Below are positions 53,976 through 64,000 of a DNA stretch of 64,000 nt, in pieces. The notes beneath the pieces were generated by a model. The model was given only the letters and a program-made list of their open reading frames with translations. It was not told where the DNA came from and did not search any database. Location: positions 984,711 to 1,048,710 of the forward strand of contig CANTUZ010000021.1 in the NCBI GenBank assembly GCA_947846985.1, in the 5' to 3' direction. Both the position numbers and the translations under genes were made by a program. Origin of the DNA: Fratercula arctica (taxonomy: Eukaryota > Chordata > Aves > Charadriiformes > Alcidae). Positions within the stretch are counted from its first letter, which is position 1. The number at the start of each line of letters is the position of its first letter.

Positions 53976-56900
53976 GAAGGGTGAGGTCTGTTCTTCATAG
54001 ACCCCCACATCCCTATTCCTCTCTGCTTTCCTGAAGTGTATGATCCAACATTTAGAGAAGCAGAGCACAAAAGTGAAGACATCTATGTTGCCTTTCCTTA
54101 TTCAAGAGCAAGAAAGCAGTGCTCCACAATAAGAGGAGGACAGACATTCAGGCCCAGGAATAGTTCCATGGGAAGACTGAATCCCTTACCTAGTGTGGAA
54201 AAAATCACCTCGCATCATTTCTTTCACAGGCAGAGCTCCAGCCCCTGACACTTTCAAAGATCATCCAGTTACTCCAGCAAAACTCAAGCCTAACACAGAG
54301 CATTTCTGTCTCTCAGAGGCAAGCAGGTCATTAACTACAAAACCCGAAGAAGCCAAAAGGCTCCTGACCCCATAGGAAATTATGTCTCCTGAGTAAAGCC
54401 TTAGTGGGAGAAATCTGCTGGTGACCAGTCTCTTCCTTCCTGCCCTGGGATTTGGATAGGGGGAACAAGTGACCAGCAATTTTCTCTGCTCTTAAGGGGA
54501 CAGTCGCTGTGGAAAATGAGCCCTCCATGGCAGGAGTTAACACAAGAAACCTTGCCCATGGCCATGTGGAAAATGGTTCTGGAGGTCCCTGCAGCCACAA
54601 TGGTTTTCCAGATCCAGTCCCAGCTGTGGTGAAAGAGACGCAGAAGGCGTGAACATGTTGAATGAGCTCATGTCTTCTGGTTGTACTTCTCAGTGACTGC
54701 TCAGTCTTGGAAAATTCTTCCTCCAAAACCTGAAGCAATTCTAAGTGATTTCATTTGCTTTACAGGCCACCCAGGAGGTTATGAACATAAAGGGACAGGA
54801 AAAGATTTCTCCCATGAGCAGAACCAGAATCAGATGTACAAGGGACAGAAAAATCCATTATAGCATTAGCTAGTAGTGCACACATATTGTGACATATTCA
54901 CTATTGGTCTCTCAAATGCCTTTTTTTCATGAAACCCTGAACCCTCTCTCACACATCTTTGCCATTTTACCAGGCATGAACACAACAAGAATCATCCTCC
55001 TACTGGGACCCAGACCACAATTTTCTTACCCTGTTTTTGTGTGCAAATTAAACTACTAATTCACCATTCAGTTTCCCACAGACACAGACCATCTCTTTTC
55101 TCCAGGTGCCTCACTGTTTTTCCCTCTCTCTGATTCTCTTTATCCTGTCTCTCCTTCAGACCCAACCCACTCCCACCTCGGCACAATGACTGAGCTTTGT
55201 ATGTCACCTCAGAAGACCTCACTGCAAACACCTGCACTGCTTCAGGAAAGAAAATTCAGCTAATTACTCCTTTTGGTTACCATGGCTGCTTTTGTCACCT
55301 TCCACCACAGCTGCTCTCCAGACTCACCAAAGACAAATGGCTAAAAGCACTGTGCACAGAAGAAAAAAATAGTCCACAGATATGGGAATCTCCCAGGGCT
55401 TCATGAGGGCTGCACTTCCTGCTACACAAGTGATTCTTCAGTACCATAAAAGAGATATTACAAGTAGAACAGCTCACAGTGGTGGAGGGGGTGTGAGGTC
55501 TGATGGGAGGAGGTTAAACAGAGTACCTTCTCCTTTGTGTAGCTGATGCATGATGCTACCAGTCTCAGAGTGTCTTTTCTGCTCAGCTGGCCTTCAGCTC
55601 CTGGCAAGGAGATTTCCCTTCTGCTGGCCTTTCTGACGTCCAGACATGATGACATTCTGACTATAAAAACTAAACAACCAGACAAATGAACTTTGAAGAG
55701 AGCAATGAACTTGAACTGGCTTCAACCCATGGATTTGTTCCCTGCAACTGGGACACCCATCATCATGATGGTGAGCGTATAGGGACAGGTAAAGTGTATT
55801 GTAATCTGATTGTATATTGCAATTCATACATTGTGCTTGTGTTGTGATTTCGGTACATTGTTGTATCACTTTGCTAAAACAAAATGCCATGTAGCATCAC
55901 ATATCTTCAGATAAGTGAATCTGGTATTATGCATTAAACTGCCCTTGTGTGGAATTTCTAGAAGAACCTGGTCAGAGAGTATTGGACTATGACAATAAGT
56001 GATGTGAAATCCCACCCAGCTGCCTACCAGAGATGGAGATGGTATCCACTCGAGGTTTGTATTTCAATTTGCTACGTGATTAATTTTATAAGGGATTAAT
56101 GTAAATCTCTGACAGAACTTCCAACAGGTGGCTTAATTCTTTACAGAAGCGGACACACATATTTATTCTTTTAATTTGATATTTTCTGGATGCTTCATTC
56201 TTGTGGCTATCTTATTGGCTCTTACCCTGATTCAAGATATATTTGACCACGGGTAGTGTCTCTACCAGTAGCCATTATGCCTCACATAAGACTGTCAACA
56301 AAGCTGACATTTCCCTTCCCTCCCCTCCCCTCTGTTTCTAAGCACATTTATTAGCTTATAATTAAAAATACTCAAAATAATATGTTCCATGTTAGATGAG
56401 TCAGGGCCCTTCCACATGTGAAATGCAGCACCTGCCACTAGCAGTCCATCATTCAACTATTCCATTGGCTTGGCCATAGAAACACTTCAAGGCATTTGGC
56501 AAAGTCACGAAAGAAGGGATTTTTCTCCCCAAATGCAGACCCCTGAAATGGTAGATGGGTAACAAGTCATTTTTTACACTCAATGGGAGGAGAGTAGCTC
56601 TTCAAAAGGCAGTTATTTCACCATTCTTAGGCATTTTATTTCGTAACAAGAGAAATCATGCTTCCAAACTTCTTCCCTCTGCACAGAGGTGATCAAAGGA
56701 GTCCAGGTGAGCAGCTCAGATGGAGACATCACCATGGCAGATGAAAAAAAAAGCAGTATAGGTTTTATTTCACCTAACCATAGAGATCTCCAAGTGGGAC
56801 ACTTGAATCTCAACTGGTTGTCTGCTCCCACCTTCCAGAAGCAACAGTATTTCTGGAGATGATTCATGTATTTCCTCTGTACATCTGTTCTGGAATGGGA

Positions 56901-57589
56901 GAAATATCTCTCTAAACATACCAATTTTCATGCACATGTGCTGATTCATGCATGTTCTGAATACTCCAGGGCATCTACATATCAACAGAAATATGGGGCA
57001 ATTGAACTAAGCCTCCAGGGTGAATCCTATCATTCCTGTTCTTGTTTCTTGCAGAGATCATCTGTAAAAGTTGGTCTTGTAAGCTGGTCATCTCTAAAAG
57101 TTGGTCCCTCTGAAAAACTGAAACAGGGAGGACTAATAGGATAGTCCAGGCTGTCTTAAATGAACTGGGTAATGCCTACTGGGCAATAGACTCAAATCAA
57201 TGTATGGGGTCCACTTGAAGACTCAGAACCCTCTAGCCGACAAGCCAAATGTAGTACTGGGGTCTGCACTGCTATGTTTTCTCTTGGTCCCACATTCAGT
57301 ACCTCCTTTCCCCAAAATGGCTCCTGCTCTGGCTCCAGGCTGCCAGGAAGCCATCTGGGCCACAGTGGACAGGGCACCAGGCACTTGGATATGACATCTA
57401 CAGCTGGGCCCGCATACCTGTGCCCAAGGACATGGCAATGTCCATCATCAGCTCTGCTGTCCTTGATGGTAGTTGTGGAAAAGCTTTAGAAAGCCCACTG
57501 ACTGGGCAAATGTCAGGCACTGTGAGCGCAATGGCTTTGGGAGGAAGGGAAGGCATTGGGGTCTGTCACCAGGGCAAGAAGTTCTCTGG
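53976..57589. other. Intergenic, AT-richer unique sequence
   Basis: No gene, RNA or named repeat recognised; only short open frames on both strands. Confidence 0.4.
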
Positions 57590-58049
57590 ACTGTCGACAC
57601 CAAGGGGGAGAGAGACTACACAGCAAACTGTCTAATTTATATTGAATATGACATTCGTGATATAAAATAATCCTGTTGGCCAGCCTGGGTCAAATGCCCA
57701 GACCTCGCTCCTCCTCATCCCTGCACCTGGCAAGGCTCAAAAACATTAAGACCTGGAAATTCACATAGCCTAGCTGGCTATAAAGTAAATATTTTAATGA
57801 ATTCAAACACTAGAGTCTTCTAAAAGTGGAGTTCTCCCAAGTATTAAAAGAGAAATTAGCCCTGTGTTGCTCAACCCAGGACAGCTTCCTCTCAGCTTCT
57901 ATACGAAGCTGAAAAAATCCTTGACGTTAAACATCACGTAGCAATAACTAAAACAACGTGTGTTATCAACATTATTCTCACACCAAACCCAAAACACAGC
58001 AGAAAAACACAGAAAGAAAATTAACTCTCTCCCAGATGAAACCAGGACA
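57590..58049 (-). repeat. ERVL-type LTR sequence, possibly two nested LTR starts
   Basis: On the minus strand an LTR starts at 58049 with TGTCCTGGTTTCATCTGGGA, followed by GAGTTAATTTTC and AATGTTGATAACACACG. A second start-like TGTCCTGGGTTGAGCAACAC is at about 57877. Further on come TTGACCCAGGCTGGCCAACA and a TATA-like CAATATAAATTAG near 57640. The family is recalled, not searched. Confidence 0.5.
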
Positions 58050-58300
58050 CAATTCCACATCATTTCAATCACTAGTCCTCTGACATAAGTTGGGATATGC
58101 AAGTCCCTGCTTAGGGCTGGCAGTGAGAACCCAGGACCTCTAGGAGAGGCACGTTGACCTGAACAAGCAGTGGAATGTCAATGGGATACCCTAGGCCCTC
58201 TAAAGTGGACTGGATATCCTTCCTGAGACACAGGCCCAAATCCATAGGGTGGGATCCAGATGGAAAGTCAGCACCCTCCAGCTGAGCCTCCACATGCAGT
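58050..58300 (-). repeat. Inverted duplicate of the first ~240 bases of the window
   Basis: Read on the minus strand it aligns with 1-240: GGTGCTGACTTTCCATCTGG against GATGCTGACTTTCCAGGTGG, and further blocks down to ACTTATGTCAGAGGACT against ATTTATCTCAGAGGGCT. It is open over at least 60 codons on the minus strand (MEAQLEGADFPSGSHPMDLG...). I do not recognise the family. Confidence 0.6.
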
Positions 58301-60550
58301 GCTAGGATGGGATTGTCTGAACACAGGACGCTGGAAGCAGTTCAGTTGCCCATGGGCTGAGGCATCCATACAGGTCAGAGAGCTATGACACAAGGGTTGG
58401 AGGCAACTCTACCCCTCTTGGAGTGGCAGTGGGAGACCAAAGAGACCCGCTGGGCAGTGGAAATACTCTAGTGCGTGGGTGATGGGCTTCCTCCTTCAGC
58501 CACTACTGACAAGATGAGGACCACACATGTGGAGTCCAGATGTGGGCATCTCCATGTTGGTGCTCACAGTCAGAGTGCGACTCTCAGCAGAAACTCACCC
58601 TTTCTTTGAGATTCATCTCACCCGACATGAAGAGCCAGGGCACAAATGTCCATTTGCACTGTCCACCCTTTCCTGCCTTGCCAGCCACTGGAGAGAGAAA
58701 CCAGACAAGGCACTGTGGACTTATTTTGAAAAGGTGATTCAAAACTATGGGGACATATGGGAGCTCAGCTCACTTCAGCCCAGATGGGTCTAGCGCCTCA
58801 GTACCAAAGTGAGATTTGGGTGGTCTCTCTCCTCTGAGGACAAATCCTGGCACCCCCAAAGGTGACATCCCATCCCACCTTGCAGGTCACTATGGACTGG
58901 AGAAAATGCCTGCCGCTTGTTTCTTTTTCTCTCCACTCAGCATTGGTAGACATGGGAAAAAAGACTGTCATGAGCCACAGCTGCTTGATTCTGGAGTCAT
59001 TTCCAATGTAGTCTTCTTCAGGGAGAGATCTGAATCCCCTTCCTGGGGTCTTCCTTATCTTTGCTGCAGTGTTTACAGAAGCCATTGCTTATTATTCTAC
59101 CTCAGCTTTGCTCTTCCTCAGAGCAGGCTGAATTGCCGTGGAGGTCTGGGGAAGGGTAGCCCTTGCTGGAGTTGTTTACACACTTTCCACAAGCTGAGAA
59201 CTTCCTTCCCACAGGGACTAGTTACACAGTGCTCACTCCCTGTAGTCCCGAGGAGAGAGGAGATGCAGCAAGACCCTCCAGGAGGCTGATTCCTTCTATA
59301 AGCAGTGGGAGAGTTTAGAGAGCAGATACATTCAGGTGCTGCTGCTGCCTCAGCAGAAACTGCTGGAAGCAGAGTACAGGAGTGTAGCTGCCTGTGTTGG
59401 GGTCTACAGAGATAAGAAGGAAGGGAAGGAAGTGGACAGGAAGAAACTGGCTGTAAGATCCAGCCCCTGGGTTTTGTTTGCAGGCACCATCAGAGAAGCC
59501 AGTGCTTCACGCTGAGGGTTACAGGTAGGTGCTGCATTTGCACAGGCAAATTTGGTGTTGTTACTTAGCTCATGGGAGTCGGTGTGGTGTCACTTAAACA
59601 AGACCTGTGCCTCTGTCCTGTCCTTTTCTGGGTGTCTTCCTTCCTGAGCTTATTCCTTCCTCCAGATACTGCCTCTGTGTCCTCAGCATTGCTGAGCTCT
59701 CAGGCAGTGAGGCTGTCACTGCTCAGTTAGAGCTCTGCTGCTGCTCTGCGGGAGCCAGCTCAGGGGCACTCCCATACCTCAGCTGGGCTGTAGGAAGGGT
59801 CTGGGCAGGTGCGTGGGGCCAGGGTGCCTGCACATGTCAATTCATCTCTCACAGTGAAATTTCATTTATCTTTATCTCTCTCTCTCTCTCACTTTTGTCC
59901 CAGGGATCAGTCTCCTGCCTTCAGCTTTCTCACATTAGACCCTATGCTGCTCTCCGGATGATTTTGGGACCCTCTCTCCATAACAGTACCTCATAGAACA
60001 GCTCTTCCCAGTCCAGGAGAGGGCTGTCATGGAGCTGGTGTGATTGCCCATTTTGCGGTGACAGTCCTTCCCAGCAACTGTCTGTTCTGCGTAGGCGCCT
60101 GCCATGGTTGTGTCCAATTCACTGTAAAAGCTATAAAGTCATAAGATGGGAAATCACATGCACATCAGTGCATCCCTCCCCAATTTTGCAGAAATGCAGG
60201 GAGGAGGATTGGGCAGAGGGCTTTGTTTCTCAGCATGGGGCTTCCCTGCTCACATACACAAATGCCTACTGTGTGTTTATCTTCATCACATACTAGATAC
60301 TGTGCCTGCCCCATCTCAGCTCCCATTTGCCATCCCTTTCCCTATCACAGTAGAGAGCTCTGAGAGCACATGCTGAAGTGTGGAGGTGCAGGTTCTGTGC
60401 TGCTGGAGGAAAGCTGCCCCAATGCACTCAGAGACTGCAGCTGAAGGGGAAAAGATATGAAGCTCCTAGTCTTCATGACCTTCTCTGACCTATTTCCTTC
60501 CCTCTAGAGCAGTCTTGCTTCTTTACATTGCCTCATTGATTCAAATGTCC
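58301..60550. other. Intergenic
   Basis: No gene named. An exon-like frame near 59240-59460 is given as a finding, and a (TC)n stretch lies near 59874-59890. Confidence 0.4.
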
Positions 60551-60712
60551 CTCTCCTCCCCTCTCCTCTCCTCTCCTCTCCTCTCCTCTCCTCTCCTCTC
60601 CTCTCCTCTCCTCTCCTCTCCTCTCCTCTCCTCTCCTCTCCTCTCCTCTCCTCTCCTCTCCTCTCCTCTTCCTCTCCTCTCCTCTCCTCTCCTCTCCTCT
60701 CCTCTCCTCTCC
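60551..60712 (+). repeat. (CTCCT)n microsatellite before the OR gene
   Basis: About 160 bases of CTCCT units with one interruption near 60666-60672. It leads into CTTTTTCTTACAG, a 3' splice site ending at 60724. Confidence 0.95.
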
Positions 60713-60871
60713 TTTTTCTTACAGAAAACTCTCAGGTGTGTGTAAGCGTCCATGCTTTCTTCAGAAGAAGTTGCCATCACCATTCATTTTGTGAAATAAC
60801 ACATCAAGAACAACTCTATCTTGCAGCTTTCCTGCCTGACAAGTGGGGAAAAGAAAGATCTACAACACAGC

Positions 60872-61831
60872 ATGGAGAGAGGGGAACGGGACCACCAGAC
60901 TTTGCTGATGGAGTTCCTCTTGTTGGGACTGGGGGATGCCCATGAGCTCCAGACACCTCTCTTTCTCCTCTGTCTGACCATATACACAGTAACCATGATT
61001 GGGAACATGCTCATCATTGTGCTTGTCATCACAGACCCACATCTCCACACACCCATGTACTTCTTCCTGGTGAATCTGTCCAGCTTAGAGACCTGCTACA
61101 GCTCCAGCATCCTTCCCAGGCTACTAGTCAGCTTCCTGACTGGAGACAGGACCATCTCTGTGCGAGGATGTATGGCACAGTTTTTCTTCTTTGGTACTTT
61201 TGCAACTTCTGAGTGTTACCTTCTGGCTGCCATGTCTTATGATCAGTATCTGGCCATATGTAAACCCCTGCATTATTCAGGCCTCATGAACTGGAAGGTA
61301 TGTCTCCAACTGGTGGCTGGATCATGGGTTGCGGGACTGCTAATTTCTACAGGAATCACATCTTTCATATCTCGCCAAAGGTTCTGTGGCCCCAATGCAA
61401 TTGACCATTTCTTCTGTGAAGAAGCTCCATTGCTAGAACTTTCCTACAGTGACACTGGCATGATCAGAATTCTTATTATCATATTATCTTTCCCAGATGT
61501 AGTTTTCCCATTTCTGTTCACTCTGGCATCCTATGTCTGCATCATAGCTGCCATCCTCAGGATCCCATCCAACATAGGGAGGCATAAGGCCTTTTCCACC
61601 TGCTCCTCTCACCTCACTATGGTCATTGTTTTCTATGGGACCCTCATCATTGTCTACATGCTGCCCAGAACAGTGCCACTGAGACAGCTCAACAAATTGT
61701 TCTCCTTTTTTTACACAATCCTCACACCTCTCATCAATCCACTCATCTACAGTCTGAGGAACAGAGAGGTCAAGGGGGCACTGGAGAGGGTGCTCAGGAG
61801 GGCTATTGCCTGCACTGACAGCTCCAACTAG
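60872..61831 (+). CDS. Olfactory receptor, class II, intact, 319 aa
   Basis: Odorant-binding G-protein-coupled receptor of the olfactory sensory neuron membrane. The full length is open. Hallmarks in order: MEFLLLGL (13-20), GN at 44-45 in TM1, TPMYFFL (60-66), the conserved Cys100 before TM3, MSYDQYLAICKPLHY (121-135) at the end of TM3, HFFCEE in the second extracellular loop, SY in TM5, KAFSTCSSHL before TM6 and PLINPLIYSLRN in TM7. The usual DRY is DQY, a change at the G-protein coupling motif. No N-terminal NxS/T glycosylation site is seen. The start at 60872 gives the usual ~12 residues before EFLLLG; an upstream in-frame ATG (60821) would give an atypical extension. A splice acceptor at 60724 would place a 147-base 5'UTR on the coding exon. 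Confidence 0.93.
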   Translation: MERGERDHQTLLMEFLLLGLGDAHELQTPLFLLCLTIYTVTMIGNMLIIVLVITDPHLHTPMYFFLVNLSSLETCYSSSILPRLLVSFLTGDRTISVRGCMAQFFFFGTFATSECYLLAAMSYDQYLAICKPLHYSGLMNWKVCLQLVAGSWVAGLLISTGITSFISRQRFCGPNAIDHFFCEEAPLLELSYSDTGMIRILIIILSFPDVVFPFLFTLASYVCIIAAILRIPSNIGRHKAFSTCSSHLTMVIVFYGTLIIVYMLPRTVPLRQLNKLFSFFYTILTPLINPLIYSLRNREVKGALERVLRRAIACTDSSN

Positions 61832-64000
61832 GTGTGTATTTCAGGGCACAAATCTGTTTCTCCTGAAAATTGATGAAGAGAACATGGGAAGGAATGTGCT
61901 TCATCCCAGGACTACCTCTGCAAGTGTCTGGTTTTCACATAGGATGTGCAATGGCAAGAAGCAGAAAGAGAAGAGCGCCTTAGGGAAACACATGCCACAT
62001 TGAGAAGAGAAGGTAATATCTTTCTCTGGCTTGTTTTTTCCTTAGAGGTAATGGAATGGCTGGGGCTATTGTATGTGGGAAATGAAACCAAATGCTGAAC
62101 TTGTCTTTATCAAGCCAATGAATAAAGCAATCTGGGTTGAAATGTGACCTTGATCTTGGGGCAAGTGTGGCACCATTTTTTTCTAACTGTAACATCCTGG
62201 GGTGGGAACTGTCTTCCTTTAGCCATACACATTTCCAGTGAGAAAGTCATTCAGACCATGACCCTGGCATCGCTTTTATTCAGTGGACATCCTTGGCTCA
62301 ACACAGCTGTTCACATGCCTGCTGGTGCCTCCTTTAGTTTGAGATGTGACTAAGTATCCCACACATCCAGGTGTTCCTGTCATGGGTACAAGACATAGTA
62401 GTCTGTATGGATATGGGGAGCAAAGGGATGCAGGAAGGAAGGTGAAGATATCTGAGAGGGCTCCTAGCCCTAATTGTGGCCAGCAGCATTAACACCTGTT
62501 ACATCAGAGACTCCAGTGGAAACAAGTCTGTCATAAACCCACCTTGAGATCAGTGCTAAAGACAGGTCACACATGGTATGCCTTCAGAGCAGCTCATTCT
62601 TTCTGCAGTGTGTCCTGGGAGTATGGAGGAATTGGGTGGAGTGGAGAAAGCCCTTTCACTGTTGTGACACTCATAAATCTCTGTTTCACCATTTACTTAT
62701 TTACAGGGAATCCAGATTGCATATGGAGTTGGTGTTGGATGATGAGAGGTTTAGTTTTCATAGGAAGCATTTGAGAAGTATTTAAGATGCATTAGACCTA
62801 TCCTACGATAAGACCAGTTTTTAACTAAGGTAAAAAATTGAGCTTACATCCCATCTGCTTCCCTGGGCTTGTGTAGACCCAATTTGATTGTGTGCTCCCT
62901 ATCTTAATCCTTCTTCTCTGAGGATAATGCTTCTGTCATGCAGATTCTGCCCTAGCCTCAGGGATGTGGTAAAACCAATGTCTCTGTATTCTTCCTGGGC
63001 GGCCCATCCACTGACAAGTAGATCCCTAAACCAGATGAAGTCTGCTCTCATGGTTCTGATGCTACTATTTGTCTTACTTTTGATCGACTTTTCTCAGGAT
63101 CTTAAACTGTACCATCTCGTGTTCACCGCAGCCAAAGCTGCCTTCAGACTTCATACCTTCACACAGTCCTTCCTTTTAGGTGAGCAACTGGTAGAGCAGA
63201 AAATTTACATCACTCAGTGATCAATGGATCACTTGCATTAAAAAAAATATTTTTAATACACTGCAGATATCACCTGAGTTGCTTGTGATCCACTGTGTGC
63301 TCTTTCAGCAGATATCGGAAGGAACAGGGAGAGACCCCCAGGAAAATGAGCAACTGTGATTGTGAGGCTTCCTCTAGCATCCTGAAAAAGCCTTTTTCTA
63401 CTTCCCCTCCTTGATCAGGTGGCTTGAAGTAAATGTCCAGTATGACATCACCATGTTGGTCTGCTCTCCAAGACTTTCTCAGAGGCTCTTAACTGTCTCT
63501 CCAGTTATGTGAAGGGAAAAACTCACACATTTGAACCCCTGCCAAGTTTCCCAACATTCAGGAAACATTCCAAAAGACTTGAAGTGTCAAACATCTGGCT
63601 GTGAAGACTGTAACATCTTCAGAGCTGAAATAAGTAGATGGCAAATGTGGATGTCTAAATACAGAAATATCAAGGTTTAATTCATCCTACCTCATTTTAG
63701 ATGTCAGAGCATCTATCACAGTTAAGGTCGGAATCATAAAAATCTAAATAAAGTTCTGAGCCGTGCATCAGGTAACTAATCTGGTGCCCTTACTGAGATC
63801 AATGGGGAGAGAGATTGTAGATGATGCAGGGGTAGTGATGTGGTTATGAGGTCACGGATCCCCCATGAAAAGTTCTGCTGTCTTTGCATGGGTGAAGGAA
63901 AGATCTGAGATGAATGCCTTTGATACACCACAGGTAGCTTTAATATCTCAGTGGAGACATATACAAGGAATCAGTCTCACAAACCTCCCTTTCATGTTAT
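61832..64000. other. Intergenic right of the OR gene
   Basis: No gene or repeat recognised. AT-rich with several AATAAA motifs (e.g. 62121), one of which may end the OR transcript. Confidence 0.4.

Noticed and set aside
57274..57670. Open frames considered as a gene exon
   Set aside because: They lie next to and partly within ERVL-type LTR sequence and have no recognised motif.

Overview
The window is from a bird nuclear genome. Four Cys-rich feather beta-keratin genes, many CR1 non-LTR retrotransposon copies, ERV and ERVL-type LTRs, and T-cell receptor V segments of avian TRAV/TRDV type all point to this. Two runs of N (2529-3022 and 36435-36933) are assembly gaps. No prokaryotic features, rRNA, tRNA genes or CRISPR arrays are visible. 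Layout, left to right: an olfactory receptor pseudogene on the minus strand (1590-2528); a gap; a degenerate endogenous retrovirus with 5' LTR, lysine-type primer-binding site and broken gag (about 3096-6360); a field of CR1 fragments; keratin K1 (CDS 9578-9892); more CR1; K2 (16741-17046); V segment V1, apparently intact (18881-20189, minus); CR1; a keratin unit that kept only 3'UTR and downstream flank (about 22960-24050); V2 (24920-26150, one frameshift); a long, nearly open CR1 (27115-29573); V3 (31842-32737, one frameshift) in a CpG-rich block beside a (CTCCT)25 microsatellite; K3 (35515-35817); a gap; K4 (41497-41835); an inverted remnant of a V-segment 5' region (about 44150-44480); V4 (47429-47720, badly broken); ERVL-type LTRs (48-51 kb); a second keratin unit with its gene deleted (51525-52340); AT-richer unique sequence with old repeats; and an intact olfactory receptor gene on the plus strand (60872-61831). 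How it fits together: the keratin genes are all on the plus strand and share one architecture, with a TATA box, a short non-coding exon 1, an intron of about 350-450 bp, a coding exon 2 and an ATTAAA poly(A) signal. The V segments are all on the minus strand. Each has an RSS with a 23-bp spacer next to the end of the V exon, and V1-V3 have a leader exon spliced in phase 1. The two families alternate, so the region looks like a receptor V-gene array and a feather-keratin array that grew by interleaved segmental duplication and gene conversion. Olfactory receptors next to TRA/TRD V genes recall the mammalian arrangement. No J, D or C segments of the receptor locus were seen; the minus-strand orientation would place them to the left of the window.
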